Source of the DNA: Burkholderia sp. SRS-46
Lineage (GTDB): Bacteria > Pseudomonadota > Gammaproteobacteria > Burkholderiales > Burkholderiaceae
DNA length: 64,000 nucleotides
Direction of reading: 5' to 3'
NCBI RefSeq assembly: GCF_004343775.1
Contig: NZ_PTXL01000002.1
Span: 930,001-994,000, forward strand
Under the pieces are notes generated by a model that was given only the letters and a program-made list of their open reading frames with translations, did not search any database and had not been told where the DNA came from. Each line of letters opens with the position of its first letter. Within the stretch, counting starts at the first letter, position 1. A program made the translations under genes and the position numbers. Positions 33,901-41,337 of the stretch are shown piece by piece.

Positions 33901-36900
33901 CTGGCCGAGATCGATCGTGCCGGCCGCGTCGGCCGACAGGTTGCCGCCCGATTGCAGCGTGCCGGTGCTCGTCAGCGCGCCCGCGGCATTGCGCAGCGTC
34001 ATGTCGCCCGACGACACCAGCGCACCGCCGACCGTCGTGTTGCCGCCGCCGATCACGTCGAGCGGCCCCGCCGCCTGCAGCGTGCCGGTGACCGTGATGT
34101 CGCCGTCCGAGCGCAGCGCGCCCGATGCCGCCGCGTTGACGACGCCGCGCAGCGTCGTCGGGCCGCCGCTCGTCATGTCGAGCTTGCGGCCGGCGTTGAC
34201 GGTGCCGTCGACGACGAGGCCGCGCGCCGCGCTCAAGGTCGCATCGGTGGCCGCGTCGAGCTTGCCGCCGACCGACAGCGTGCCATTGCTCGATGCCACC
34301 AGCGGGCCGCCCGCGTGCAGCGTGCCGTTCACGTTCAGGTCCGCGGCCGAATGCAGCGTCGCATCGGCGAGCGCATTGACCGCACCGTTGATCGCGAGGT
34401 TGCCGCCGCTCGCGGCATTCAGCGATCCTGCCGTCTGCAACGCGCCGTTGAGCGTCAGGTCACCGGCGGCGTTCAGCATTCCGCTTGCGAGCGAGTTGAC
34501 GGTGCCGTCGATCGTCAGTGCGCCGCCCTTGGCGTTGACGACCAGCGCCGCGTTCGATTGCACGTCCTTCAGCGCGACCGAGCGCGCGGCGCTCAGCGAC
34601 ACCGCCTGCCCCTGCAGCGCGCCGGTGACCGCGAGGTCGTTGCCGGCCTTGGCCGTGACGTCGTTCGTGAAGACGGTGCTGCCGCCGATCGCGACATCGT
34701 GGCCCGCGTTCAGCGTCGCACCGCCCTTGCCCACGACCGATCCGCCGAGCGTCAGGTCGTGCCCGGCCGTCACCGCCGCATCGCCGCCGACGCTCGTCTT
34801 GCCGGTCAGCGACACGTCCTTGGCCGCCGTCAGCGCGGCATTGCGTTCGGCCGCGAGGGTGCCCTGCGACGTCACGCTGCCGGCGCCGGCGGCGAGCGTC
34901 ATGTCGCCGGCCGCCTGGACCTGACCGGCGTTGCCGATCGTCACGTCGCGCGCGGCGTTGACGCCGAGCGTCGCGCCGCCCGCGAGCATGCCCGTCACCT
35001 GGACGTCGCGCCCGGCCTGCACGGACGTCGGCGCATGCGTCGCGCTCGTGCCGTCGCCGCCGCCGGCGAGCGTGCCGCGCACGACCACGTCGCGCCCTGC
35101 GGTCACGGTGGTTTCGCCGAGCGCCGCAGCCGTACCGTTGAACGCCGCGTCGCCGGTTCGGGCGGTGACGGACAACGCCCCGCCCGCCTGCACATCGGCT
35201 ACGCCGGCGTTGTTGCCCGCCGTGATCCGCAGGTCGTTCGCCAGCACGTTCAGGGCCTGCGTCGCGGAAACGTCGCGAGCCGCGTTCAGCGACATGCCGC
35301 GCGCCGCGCCGACCGTTCCGTTCAGCAGGATGTCGGTACCCGCCTGCATACCGATCGCGCCGTTACCGGCGAGCGGTCCGCTGGTCGAGATGCTGCCGTT
35401 CGTCGCGGTCAGCGCGATATCGCCGACCGCCTGCATCGCGCCGCCGATGCCCAGGTTCCCGCCGGCCTGCAACGTCGCCGTCGAACCGGCCACCACGGTG
35501 CCCGTCGTCGCGAGATCCTGCGCGGCCGAGAGCGACATCGTCGCGGCAGCCGTCACGTCGTGCAGCGACGCCGATCCGCCTGCCTGCAGTTGCACCGTGT
35601 CGCCGCGCAGCGAGCCCGTCAGGCGCGTATCGCCGCCCGATTGCAGCATCGCCGCCTGCCCGAATGCGATCGCCGCCGCGCCGCCCATCGCGCCACCGGC
35701 ATTCAGCACGCCGTTGCGCTGCCCGATCACCGTGCCGTTCGCGTTCAGGTCGCCGCCCGCGCGCACCGTCAGGTCGCGTTGCGCGGTCGTTTGCTGCGTA
35801 CCGAGATCGACCGCTTGCGCGGCGTCGATCAGCAGATCGCGGCCCGCCTGGATCGTGCCGGTGCTCGTCAGCGAGCCCGCCGCGTTCTTGAGGGTGACAT
35901 CACCCGTCGACAGCACCGTGCCGCCGATCGACGTGTTCGCGCCGCTCGTCAGCGTCAACGGGCCCACGCTCTGCAGCAGCCCGTTCACGCTCGCCGCGCC
36001 GCCCGACATGACGGCCGCATCGGACAGCGCGCTGACGGTGCCGCCGATGCCGAGATTGCCGCCGCTCGTCAGATCGAGATGGCCCGCGCTTTGCAGCGTG
36101 CCGGTCACGGTCGTATCGCTGCCCGATTTGAGCTGCGCGGTCGACAACGACGTGACCGTGCCGTCGACGGTCAGCGTCCCGTCGTGTGCATTGGCCTGCA
36201 ATGCGCTCGACGACTGCACGTCATGCAGCGTCATCGACTGGCCGCTGCCCAGTGTCACATTCGTGCCGGCGAGCGAACCCGTCATCGACAGGTTGCGTCC
36301 CGCCTGCGCCTGCACATCCTTCAGGAATCCTGTACTGCCACCCAGCGCGATATCACGCCCCGCGTCGACGCGTGCGCCGCCGCGACCTGCCAGCGTTCCG
36401 CCGACCGTCACGTCACGGCCCGCCGTCACGGCGGTGTCGCCGGTGAACACGGTCGTGCCGGTCAGCGCGACGTCCTGTGCCGCATTCGCGGTCAGCGCGC
36501 CTGCGCCGTTCAAGGTGCCGGCCGACGCGATGCTGCCGGTCGTCGCGGTGATCGCGAGAGCGCCGATCGCGCGGACGGCGCCGCTGCCGTTGACACCGAC
36601 GTCGCGCTGCGCCGAGAGCGCCACCTGCTTGGCGCCGGTGAGCGAACCGTTCACGACGATGTCGCGCACCGCCTGCACGTTCGTCACGCCCGCGACGATC
36701 GCGTTGCCGTTGAGCGTCACGTCGCCGCCGCCCGCCGTACCTTGCGACTTCACGTCGAGCACGGTGCCGACCTGCATATCGCCGATCGCTGCGTTGTTGC
36801 CCGCATGAACGTGCAGATCCTGGTCGGTCCGCAGTGCGCCCGTGGTTGCGACATCGCGACCGGCCATCAGTGACAGCGTCTGCGACGACTGAACCGCGCC

Positions 36901-39900
36901 GCTGACGCCGAGATCGCGCCCGGCCTGCAGTGTCGTCGTTGCGTTGCCGATCAGGCTGCCCGTCGTCGCGAGATCCTGCGTCGCGGCAAGCGACATCGAC
37001 GACACGGCCTGCACGTCGTGCAGCGATGCCGATCCGCCCGCCTGCGTCTGCACCGTGTCGCCGCGCAACGAACCCGTCAGGCGCGTGTCGCCGCCCGATT
37101 GCAGCGTCGCCGCCTGACCGAACGCGATCGATGCCGCGCCGCCCAGCGTGCCGCCGGCGTTCAGCGCGCCGTTGCGTTGGCCGATCACCGCGCCGTTCGC
37201 GGTCAGATCGCCGCCGGCGCGCACTGTCAGGTCGCGTTGCGCGATCGTCTGCTGCTTGCCGAGATCGACTGCGTGCGCGGCGTCGATCAGCAGATCGCGG
37301 CCTGCCTGGATCGTGCCGGTGCTCGTCAGCGAGCCCGCCGCGTTCGTCAGCGTCGCATCGCCCGTCGACAGCACCGTGCCGCCGATCGACGTATTCGCGC
37401 CGCTCGTCAGCGTCAACGGGCCCGCGCTCTGCAGCAGGCCGTTGACCGTCACGCCGCCGCTCGACGCGAGGATCGCATCCGACAGCGCGTTCACCGTGCC
37501 GCCGATCGATGCGTCGGCGCCGCTGGCGATATCGAGCGTGCCGGTCGTCTGCAGCGTGCCGTCCACGCTGAACCGGTTTCCTGCGCGGAACGTTCCGGTC
37601 GACAAGGTATTGACCTGCCCCGCGATCGCGATGCCGCCGCCGCTCGCGACATCGAGGCGGCTCGTGCTTTGCAGCGTGCCGGTCACCGCCGTGTCGCCGC
37701 CCGATTTGAGCTGGGTGGTCGACAACGACGTCACGGTGCCGTCGATCGTGAGCGCGCCGTTTTGCGCGTTCGCCTGCAACGCCGCGGACGACTGCACGTC
37801 GTGCAGCGTCATCGACTGGCCGCTGCCCAGCGTCACGTTCGTCGCGGCAAGTGAACCCGTCATCGACAGGTTGCGGCCCGCCTGCGCCTGCACGTCCTTC
37901 ATGAAACCCGTGCGGCCGCCGAGGGCGATGTCGCGCCCTGCGTCGAGCCGCGCGCCACCGCGCCCGGACAGCGTGCCGCCCACCGTCACGTCACGCCCCG
38001 CGTTCAGCGTCGTGTCCGCCATCACGCCCGTCGTGCCGAGCAGCGCGACGTCCTGCGCGCTCTGCACCGACAGGTTCGAAGCGCCCGTCAACGTGCCGTT
38101 CGACGTCACGCTGCCCGTGCGCGCCGTCAACGCCAGGTCGCCCGCCGACTGCACCGTGCCGCGCGCGCCGACCGTCACGTCACGCCGCGCATCGAGCGCC
38201 AGCGTCGAGCCGCCCGTCAACGTGCCGTTCACCGTGATGTCGCGCGCCGATGCCACCCGCGTCGCGCCGGCCACCTGCGTCTCGCCGTTGAAGGCGAGAT
38301 CGCCGCCCCCGGCTGTGCCCTGCGCGCTCACGTCGATCGCGCCGCCCGCATGGATGTCGCCGACGCTCGCACTGTTCCCCGCGCGCACGCTCAGGTCACC
38401 GTTCGCCTGCAGCGCACCGGTGGCGGCGACGTCGTGTCCGGCGTCGAGGGACAAGCGTTGGCCGCTCGCGATGCGATCGGTAGACGTGATGTCGCCGCCT
38501 TGTGCGGTGAGCGTCAGGTTGCCCGCGGCGCTCACGGGCCCCGCGATGCCGATGTTGCGCTGTGCCGTTACGTCGAGCGTCGGGCTGTCGAGCCGGTTAT
38601 TTATCCGGACGTCGCGTGATGCGCGCAGCGACGTGCCGCCTGCCGCGAGCACCGCGCCATTCAGCGTGACGTCGCCGCCGGCGTCGCCTTGTGCGGCGAC
38701 GGACAGCGTGCCGCCGGTCTGGACGTCGCCCAATGTGACGTTCGCGCCGCCGCCCGCGATCGCGATGTCGCTGTTCGCCTGCGCGTTCGCGACGTTTACG
38801 TTTCCGCCCGCCGTTACCGCCAGCTTGCCGCCCGACTGGATCGCGCCCGCCGACGTCACGTCGCCGTTCGCGTTGATCGTGTAGCCGCCTACGCCGATGT
38901 GCGTGCCCGTCATCGACACGTTGCCCGCGCTCTGCACCGTCGCCTGATGCTGGGCTGCGGTGCCTGCAATCGATAAGTCGCCGTTCGCCGACAACGTCAG
39001 GTCGCCCGCGTTCGCGGCCAGCTGCGCATCGGTGCGCACGCCCATCCCCGCTGCGGTACTGATCACCTGGATCTGTCCCGCCGTCATCGCGCCGAATGCG
39101 GTCGCGTCGATCGCGAGCGACCGATTTGCGCCGCCGTTCGCCGCGTTGATCGCCGCAGCCGAGTTGATCGCGCCGTTCGATGCCGTGCCGTAGATCGTGC
39201 CGGTTGCATCGGCCGCCGACGGCGTGACGAACTGCCGCCCCGCGATCGCGTTGATGCGCGTGCCTGCATACAGCGGCGCGTTGATCCCGATCGTCTCGCC
39301 AATCAGGTCGATCGTGCCCACCGTGCCTTCGATCCCCGCACCCGGGCCGTTCACGCCCGCGTTGCCTTCGATCTGCAGATGGCCGCCGGTCACGTTGTAG
39401 CCGATCGCCTTCGCGTTCGCGTAATCGGTCGGGGCGCCGCCGACGCCGTTCAGGAACTGCGGCGCGCCCGTCGACAGCGTGACGCCGATCGTGTTCGTAA
39501 AGCCCGTGCCGCGCGTCGTGATGCCGTTCGGGTTCGCGATGATCACCGTCGCCGGTGCACCGAACACTTCGAGCGGGCCGTTCAGCAAGCTCGCGTAGCC
39601 GCTGCCTGTCGACGTGACCTGGTTGACGATCACGCTCGCTGCCCGGCCGTTCAGATTCGGGTTCGCCTGCACGTCGCCGCCCGTCAGCGATGTGCCCGAC
39701 ATCAGGCTGTTGTTCAGGATCAGGCCGACGGGGTCGATGTTGAAGCGCTGGTATTGGTTCAGCGAGATACCCGCCGCGTTCGGCGCGGTGATGTTGACCA
39801 CCGGCACGCCGCCGCCGGCGCCCGTCGATTGCGTGATCGCGGGCTGGAATGAGATGGGGGCCGTGGGGTCGGTGATCGGCGCGGCAGCGGCAATCTGCAT

Positions 39901-40212
39901 CGACCACCGCACGCGCAGCGATGCCAGGTCGAGCACTTGCTGCCAGGTGTCGTCGTCCATACGGCGGTTGCCCGCGCCCAGCGTGCCAGCCGCATCGCGG
40001 CTCTGCTCGACCGTCACGGTGATCGGACCGATGAACATCGTCGTCGCGACGAGCGCGCACATCACACGTTGCCACCAGCTGTACTCGCGCAGTGCATACG
40101 CGTTGACGCGGAAGAAACGCGACATCACCGTTTCCGCGCGCGCACGCGCGCCGACACGTGCCGCTGCCGCGGCAGCCAGTTGCTGCAAGACCTTACGCTT
40201 GGACGTGTTCAT
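24934..40212 (-). CDS. Giant CdiA/filamentous haemagglutinin-like exoprotein with PD-(D/E)xK nuclease-like toxin tip (5092 aa)
   Basis: The start at MNTSKRKVLQQL (40212) is chosen because the second giant shares exactly this start; a frame extension to 40248 is not shared. Residues 1-75 form a long signal region with one hydrophobic helix (CALVATTMFIGPITV). Residues about 120-370 are the two-partner-secretion domain with NPNG at 227-230. Several thousand residues of beta-helix repeats follow (AGRDV-, SGGN- and GALQSGG-type). A Cys-pair region lies near residues 3750-4300, and a DUF637-like hydrophobic region near 4515-4650 (LHSDFVKEGGG). A pre-toxin block GLGCALSAASGTGCASGAIGG comes near 4700. 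The tip holds Asp5028 (TIFDGN) and Glu5037-x-Lys5039 (LVEIKNG), fitting a restriction-endonuclease fold, then QLRLQTYGS. Export probably uses the transporter at 55723-57516. Its own operon front is degraded. Confidence 0.93.
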   Translation of the reverse strand: MNTSKRKVLQQLAAAAAARVGARARAETVMSRFFRVNAYALREYSWWQRVMCALVATTMFIGPITVTVEQSRDAAGTLGAGNRRMDDDTWQQVLDLASLRVRWSMQIAAAAPITDPTAPISFQPAITQSTGAGGGVPVVNITAPNAAGISLNQYQRFNIDPVGLILNNSLMSGTSLTGGDVQANPNLNGRAASVIVNQVTSTGSGYASLLNGPLEVFGAPATVIIANPNGITTRGTGFTNTIGVTLSTGAPQFLNGVGGAPTDYANAKAIGYNVTGGHLQIEGNAGVNGPGAGIEGTVGTIDLIGETIGINAPLYAGTRINAIAGRQFVTPSAADATGTIYGTASNGAINSAAAINAANGGANRSLAIDATAFGAMTAGQIQVISTAAGMGVRTDAQLAANAGDLTLSANGDLSIAGTAAQHQATVQSAGNVSMTGTHIGVGGYTINANGDVTSAGAIQSGGKLAVTAGGNVNVANAQANSDIAIAGGGANVTLGDVQTGGTLSVAAQGDAGGDVTLNGAVLAAGGTSLRASRDVRINNRLDSPTLDVTAQRNIGIAGPVSAAGNLTLTAQGGDITSTDRIASGQRLSLDAGHDVAATGALQANGDLSVRAGNSASVGDIHAGGAIDVSAQGTAGGGDLAFNGETQVAGATRVASARDITVNGTLTGGSTLALDARRDVTVGARGTVQSAGDLALTARTGSVTSNGTLTGASNLSVQSAQDVALLGTTGVMADTTLNAGRDVTVGGTLSGRGGARLDAGRDIALGGRTGFMKDVQAQAGRNLSMTGSLAATNVTLGSGQSMTLHDVQSSAALQANAQNGALTIDGTVTSLSTTQLKSGGDTAVTGTLQSTSRLDVASGGGIAIAGQVNTLSTGTFRAGNRFSVDGTLQTTGTLDIASGADASIGGTVNALSDAILASSGGVTVNGLLQSAGPLTLTSGANTSIGGTVLSTGDATLTNAAGSLTSTGTIQAGRDLLIDAAHAVDLGKQQTIAQRDLTVRAGGDLTANGAVIGQRNGALNAGGTLGGAASIAFGQAATLQSGGDTRLTGSLRGDTVQTQAGGSASLHDVQAVSSMSLAATQDLATTGSLIGNATTTLQAGRDLGVSGAVQSSQTLSLMAGRDVATTGALRTDQDLHVHAGNNAAIGDMQVGTVLDVKSQGTAGGGDVTLNGNAIVAGVTNVQAVRDIVVNGSLTGAKQVALSAQRDVGVNGSGAVRAIGALAITATTGSIASAGTLNGAGALTANAAQDVALTGTTVFTGDTAVTAGRDVTVGGTLAGRGGARVDAGRDIALGGSTGFLKDVQAQAGRNLSMTGSLAGTNVTLGSGQSMTLHDVQSSSALQANAHDGTLTVDGTVTSLSTAQLKSGSDTTVTGTLQSAGHLDLTSGGNLGIGGTVSALSDAAVMSGGAASVNGLLQSVGPLTLTSGANTSIGGTVLSTGDVTLKNAAGSLTSTGTIQAGRDLLIDAAQAVDLGTQQTTAQRDLTVRAGGDLNANGTVIGQRNGVLNAGGAMGGAAAIAFGQAAMLQSGGDTRLTGSLRGDTVQLQAGGSASLHDVTAAATMSLSAAQDLATTGTVVAGSTATLQAGGNLGIGGAMQAVGDIALTATNGSISTSGPLAGNGAIGMQAGTDILLNGTVGAARGMSLNAARDVSATQALNVLANDLRITAGNNAGVADVQAGGALSVTARTGDAAFNGTAAALGETTVTAGRDVVVRGTLAGGGDGTSATHAPTSVQAGRDVQVTGMLAGGATLGVNAARDVTIGNAGQVQAAGDMTLAAGAGSVTSQGTLAAERNAALTAAKDVSLTGKTSVGGDAAVTAGHDLTLGGSVVGKGGATLNAGHDVAIGGSTVFTNDVTAKAGNDLAVTGALQGQAVSLSAARSVALKDVQSNAALVVNAKGGALTIDGTVNSLASGMLNAAGDLTLNGALQTAGSLNAASGGNLAINGAVNALADATLHSAADLNVNGTLHAGGPLVASSNGTLSVGGKLDAATDATLSAARGLVVDGTVNAGRKLDMTSGGPTTLRGVVNAAASGALRSDGDITVTGTLQAAGPLDVIGGGNTTVGGALVSSGDMTLRNAAGALTSTGTLQSGGNLSADAAGTIDLGQGRTTALGDLAVNAGRDLRTDGTVIAQGRGTLTAGGAIGGAGALAFGGAATLRSGGDTLLTGSLRGDKVDVNAGGHATLHDVTAGASMTLASAGNLRTTGAVTGNADVLLRAGGDIDHSGVLQAIGNATFDARGGHVASTGSIATNGALAVNAGTDIALGGKTASALNTALTAGRDIAIGGSLASGGAFDATAGGNASIAGTVLAIGDTHVGAANDIDVTGKLEGHGAGTLGAGRDLTGAGTIAFAQAATLDAGRDVVQGGLVQGHTVAITAAGNASVTNVQADDTLSLRANGTRTDTGPGNLTINGTAAAGGRIDAVAAQDVLVPGKLQGATTVGIDAGRNAVIGGAVQSGGAMTIAAHAGDLAATGGINSGATLDVTTGRDLLLGATTSAVGDMTLTAGRDLNTGSGLLIGDANGTLRAARDIVGAGKQSFLQGAFDAAAQRNAVSGGLVQARSVQLQGGNDASVNDVVAATSFDLKALGHAGGGDAVVRGIAQAAGAATVTAAHDVRVTGTLANGAAQTLSASNDVIVSGTSQSAGDMKVAASGGNVQLNGTTTSGGALDVRAGVDAQLNGTIAAAGMTTVQAGRDIGIGGSVAGQAGGTLTAARDIVGAGSVAFGQAATLVASHDVALSGALQGASVSVTGGNNAGLGSVQAVSGDLSVVANGLAGGGDVTLGGAGTALGAFSLQAARDVSVSHAINAGAATGITAARNVALADVNTAGDLSVTASNGSAAAANVTARGNLNVTAGQAIALSGQTVSGGNATLASGGDMTLVGSIAAQQAGKLTAGGSIDAASIAFGKQATVSAANSIAVKGGVTTDGDLVMTAGNDLAIGSAQTGGAIDLRAQGHNGAGDVIVNGGLTSGTATTIAAARDVVISGSVGSGASLTAGAGRNLGIAGAIRSNADTSLSATNGNLVVGGDFVSVGNFGARAGGTLALVTGGLANGDTTLTSGGAMTLGGALFGLGGANLDAGGAITGGSALTFGKDIGVTSGGGVTLGAIQSAGKFTATSNGDLSLGATTAVGGVSATSQAGSVAVNGALQSGGDVRIQAANNAQVTSAMSSMGTVNVNGVNGNVTLAGVSSNGDATLHAGQTLTLGGSSVVAGQLGVSGGNVTLNGTVAGSKNVTVSAQGTVDAGNATIVASQNLQVNGANVTLGNATVGGALTAQASNQLTLAGGHAVNVVGNAALTSQNALNNAAHVLAGSLNVSAPNLTNAAGASLASIGATTINASNFTNAGLVNGTTTNVTVGGGLTNVGGSLMAVDALGINAGSLNNQNGIIFAGNPSVGTGATGDVSLTVNGGNGAFNNAGGQLLAQRNMGINVANMTFDPLQGTISQGGNLSITAGYVNIGGTWNYGGQSVALTGLNGIANYGTMTGTAALTLSSGGGTFENHGQVSGRDVTFNGTLNNAAGAVMHADNVLTLNGNTTNRGTVEAGSVLNVSGWNYDNQGATTQSRGDANFNLGGTLFNTGGSIFVGRNLGITAAQVINDQTAPQGAVTTTTQVSDPALLMSGSVGTVTEGYEKISGHEHTVSAAYVTTAATLGALLSPTGTNKAGGTMPASNPVATSGTVTFNQYRVQTGTNDHGVSRDSTYWYVGTARDPGALNSATFTLPTVYRTATNQQAGTSGVISAGGSITLAAGWLSNRGGQLAAQGNISLNVQSLSNGAVAPTTTVASTTYVDQAQYAAFLAQLASIGVIGVKGTGNATGAFDCSGGYCSVGQPYAPTSFQINKSAPAPSAAGSVTFTTPTGMIAAGSNLTVGGGNLVNEGLLYAGNNVGIASGTLTNQGGNQQNYASQVGCASGVPNAACGNAGQPRGNNPTTTTFSYAQNNATIYAGHDLVIAAGQINNTYGNLLAGHDIVIGGVGSTASATTPAQSLNNTSGNIVAGNNITLNVSGAITNNLPPPVPVHENYGKKEQYSGCMTAGGYKESYCEGYVDQQSGSSSVISAGNNLQINAGSLTNIGSLIAAGNNATIAVAGPVVNEAQVLNAYWHSHWVQETGMFSSDKRHDIWACGTPEQCKALYGSAYTSTGGAIDPPTPVGNIAATIQAPNLSISSSGQIQNVGNVLGTSVSLSGQKLINGITTPNTYTPQVGSPQRVITLSPVTLPGLNLSIPRAVGMGALPTPVAGKASYVDASLGGSALGSIGPQDLLNNLPKNLQPSSTLFYFNPQEEDLLLQQAALQQTGKASFVDGLTYDSKNNMSVSEQQKAYLYQNALDYSKSRGLQLGAALTQEQVNTLDRPMLWYVEQTVPDPTCHATGTATCPTITALMPQVYLPQDTQAMSAGGNIAGHDVTLKFNQDGNGSILNTGSITASGTLSVDTQTLTNQANQVDVGEIWQKVDHGYLNTTGTMVQPGGFMSAANMDLNVQTLNQVGGALQKLNADGTVDVAGTQAALAGLQQQLGLNFTQTSVADHLHSDFVKEGGGLPSFMVAAIAIAASIATAGGAAAAAGVVMTQLSVGSVMIGALGGMVGSAVSQVASGQGLNLGKIVEAGAIAAVTAGAIAALGAGTQGLQQLGGKIANGTVTMSDVVPALTTIGERGLVSATVNTVIGGGSFARAFENSVIGDVGLVGASAIGAASTDPNSMLAESSPGYVLAHAGLGCALSAASGTGCASGAIGGATSALVAPIARDALYDGKEKVDYVAGADGNVAKVTSFDDSTLNALTAGISTLAGGAMASAAGQNVSGAIFAAENEVLNNALSPKYAPLKAQLDGCNGLPKACYVDALKSTQAAYEQSKKDVAALCGAGGDGASCKTARADMAQLYVNQRNLAQSVAMMTDNNTIVSNAIQNVVSYGVGLVVGNVLGRIIGAMRGMAASSTASVGKGADTLTVGDEPYAGPGKGWDGGAAHPVGSNGTAPVPSGVPPQLLAGQSAEAGQLAALNSSGKVPFTPSPEQANSAAFRVIVGQPKYTPSGDLVSTIFDGNTSNGLVEIKNGTSLLDSSYQLRLQTYGSLINKTPFTIYTDRPVNPTFSQWLERWGVQVAPLP
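28650..29430 (-). other. Segment of the first CdiA that differs from the second CdiA
   Basis: Within otherwise near-identical regions of the two giant proteins, this part diverges. The first reads GYEKISGHEHTVSAAYVTTA and then TYWYVGTARDPG, where the second (46500-47290) reads STFYGTISGDRKVTLGDLLA and then PMWFVGTGPKPG. A further variable loop carries FDCSGGYCSVG. The segment lies after the long repeat region and before the conserved Cys-rich part, roughly where receptor-binding domains sit in CdiA proteins. That role is inference. Confidence 0.5.
35430..38400 (-). repeat. Two tandem ~1.5-kb repeat units inside the first CdiA gene
   Basis: Two successive blocks of about 490 residues share long stretches, for example DVQAQAGRNLSMTGSLA, GSGQSMTLHDVQSS, TSIGGTVLSTGD and SGGDTRLTGSLRGDTVQ. 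Matching positions lie about 1460-1580 bases apart (37286 with 35827; 37861 with 36282). The upstream unit has an extra 40 or so residues. A weaker third unit follows to the left. Boundaries are approximate. Confidence 0.75.
38745..40212 (-). repeat. N-terminal block nearly identical to 53180-54640
   Basis: About 1.47 kb of coding sequence for the signal region and secretion domain is almost the same as in the second giant gene, with only scattered single-base changes (most near codons 100-125). Identity falls sharply upstream of about residue 490 in the protein. Such similarity points to a recent duplication or gene conversion. Confidence 0.85.
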
Positions 40213-40321
40213 TTCTTGGTCGATTCGTTCTGGTTCTTGTGACTGCATCGCATGCCAACGGCCGGCCAGACCGTGGCGAGACGCGACGCCGGGTTTCCCC
40301 GCCCGGGATCGCGTCTGGGTT

Positions 40322-40339
40322 GCCGGGCCTATGCCCGGC
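40322..40339 (-). other. Conserved hairpin in the leader of the first CdiA gene
   Basis: A 7-bp stem GCCGGGC / GCCCGGC with a 4-base loop lies 110 bases before the start codon. The second CdiA gene has the same stem at 54753-54770, 113 bases before its start, with a changed loop. No T-tract follows, so it is not a normal terminator. Confidence 0.5.
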
Positions 40340-40360
40340 TATTTCGCTTGCTGTTGCTGC

Positions 40361-40812
40361 TTACTGCTGGATTGGCGCGATTCGGATTTCGATCGTCGTC
40401 GTCGGTGCAGTTGCCTGCTCCGTCGGTACGTGTACGCGCTTGTACTTCGGGTTGCCCTTTGGTCGCTTCACGAACGCCACGGCAAACGGCCGTGGCCTGT
40501 TCTGTGATTTGACGGAGGCTCCGCAGTGACGATCGTTCGCGCGTAGATGCCGACGCTGTTCGGCGTCATGCCATCCGCTGCCGTCGTGCTGAACGGTAAG
40601 TGGGTATTGCTTGATACGCCGGCAACGGCCGGCGCGAGATTGATGAGCAGGTGCTTGCTTGTCCCGGGGGGGACGCTCGTGCGCTTGCGGCTCTCCGGAT
40701 TGACTCCGGCCGCAATCGCGCCATGCGGCAACCGACCTGCCGCAGCAAAGCAAAAGAAAATCGCGCGCAGGCCCTCGATGCCCGCACGCAGAATCGAATC
40801 AGCGCGTGTCAT
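40361..40812 (-). pseudogene. Remnant of a small TpsA exoprotein gene (collapsed operon front)
   Basis: The frame 40812-40468 matches the first 95 or so residues of the intact small TpsA at 59669: GLRAIFFC in both, then LAPAVAGVSSNTHL versus LAPAVGGVSSNTYS and GIYARTIV versus GINARTIV. After that it loses the homology. A different frame ending at 40361 (TTTIEIRIAPIQQ) closes just before the CdiA leader, at the place where the PPIase gene ends in the intact operon (NARIQQ). So a copy of the tpsA-tpsB-ppi front has been deleted down to its ends. Confidence 0.7.
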
Positions 40813-40823
40813 CCTGTGGTCTT

Positions 40824-40848
40824 CCGCACGGCTTCGCCGGCCGTGCGG
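40824..40848 (-). other. Conserved hairpin before the tpsA remnant
   Basis: A 9-bp stem CCGCACGGC / GCCGTGCGG with a 7-base loop starts 11 bases upstream of the remnant's start codon. The intact tpsA has the equivalent stem at 59680-59704 at the same distance. The loop differs while the stem is kept. Confidence 0.55.
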
Positions 40849-40937
40849 CCCTCGGTTATTTGGTCGTGTGGTTGTGCCGCTTGTGGACTGCTTTTTTTGA
40901 GCTGCTATCGAGGGGTAACGGTAGGCAATGCGTAAAC

Positions 40938-40966
40938 TTTAGGGTGGCGCCCTAAATATTTTTATT
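40938..40966. promoter_or_regulatory. 19-bp palindrome next to a T-rich stretch
   Basis: TTTAGGG-TGGCG-CCCTAAA (40938-40956) is followed on the plus strand by TATTTTTATT. It could be a terminator for plus-strand readthrough or an operator of the old tpsA promoter; a CCCTAAAG element also occurs upstream of the intact tpsA near 59790. The choice is open. Confidence 0.3.
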
Positions 40967-41167
40967 ACAGATTACTTACTTTTGATGGTGCTGGTTCGCG
41001 ACTAGCAGGCTCGGTTTCATGAATCCGCATCCGTAACCCTGTCAACGGACTATCAAGTTCACTGGCGCGATAAAGCACAAGTCCGGCGCTTGAGCGGCTC
41101 CCAGAAAACAGTGCCACGATGTAAGCGAGTTTTCGGCGGACGTTTCCAGCAAGAAAGGAGCCGTGCG

Positions 41168-41266
41168 ATGAAACGCAAGCGCTTCAGTGTCGAGCAGATT
41201 GTGGCGGTGTTGAAACAGGCCGAAGCAGGGATGCCGTCGGGCGTCGCGTCGTCGCCAGTCTGGTAG
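41168..41266 (+). mobile_element. Truncated IS3-family transposase OrfA
   Basis: A 32-codon frame with an AAGGAG site starts MKRKRFSVEQIVAVLKQAEA then GMP, the usual N-terminus of IS3-family OrfA proteins. The match stops after GMP (about 41236), where unrelated sequence joins. No terminal inverted repeats or orfB were found, so only a scrap of the element remains, probably left by a deletion within the toxin-tip array. Confidence 0.7.
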
Positions 41267-41337
41267 GCAAACACCATGTAGTCGTCGAGGCCATCCCGGA
41301 TGATCTCGTTCATTGGCCACGGGCGTATCTCGTTGCG

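Noticed and set aside
28942..36873. Plus-strand open frame of more than 2600 codons opposite the first giant gene
   Set aside because: It is a shadow of the GC-rich repeat codons of the minus-strand gene: Arg/Ala/His/Val-rich, no domains, no start signal. The same effect gives long frames opposite the second giant (44312-46396, 49205-52378).
35430..38400. Regular repeats as a CRISPR array
   Set aside because: The repeats are long, coding, in frame and without unique spacers; they are exoprotein shaft units.
40212..40248. Upstream start for the first giant (adds 12 residues)
   Set aside because: The added residues are not shared with the second giant, while both share MNTSKRKVLQQL as a common start.
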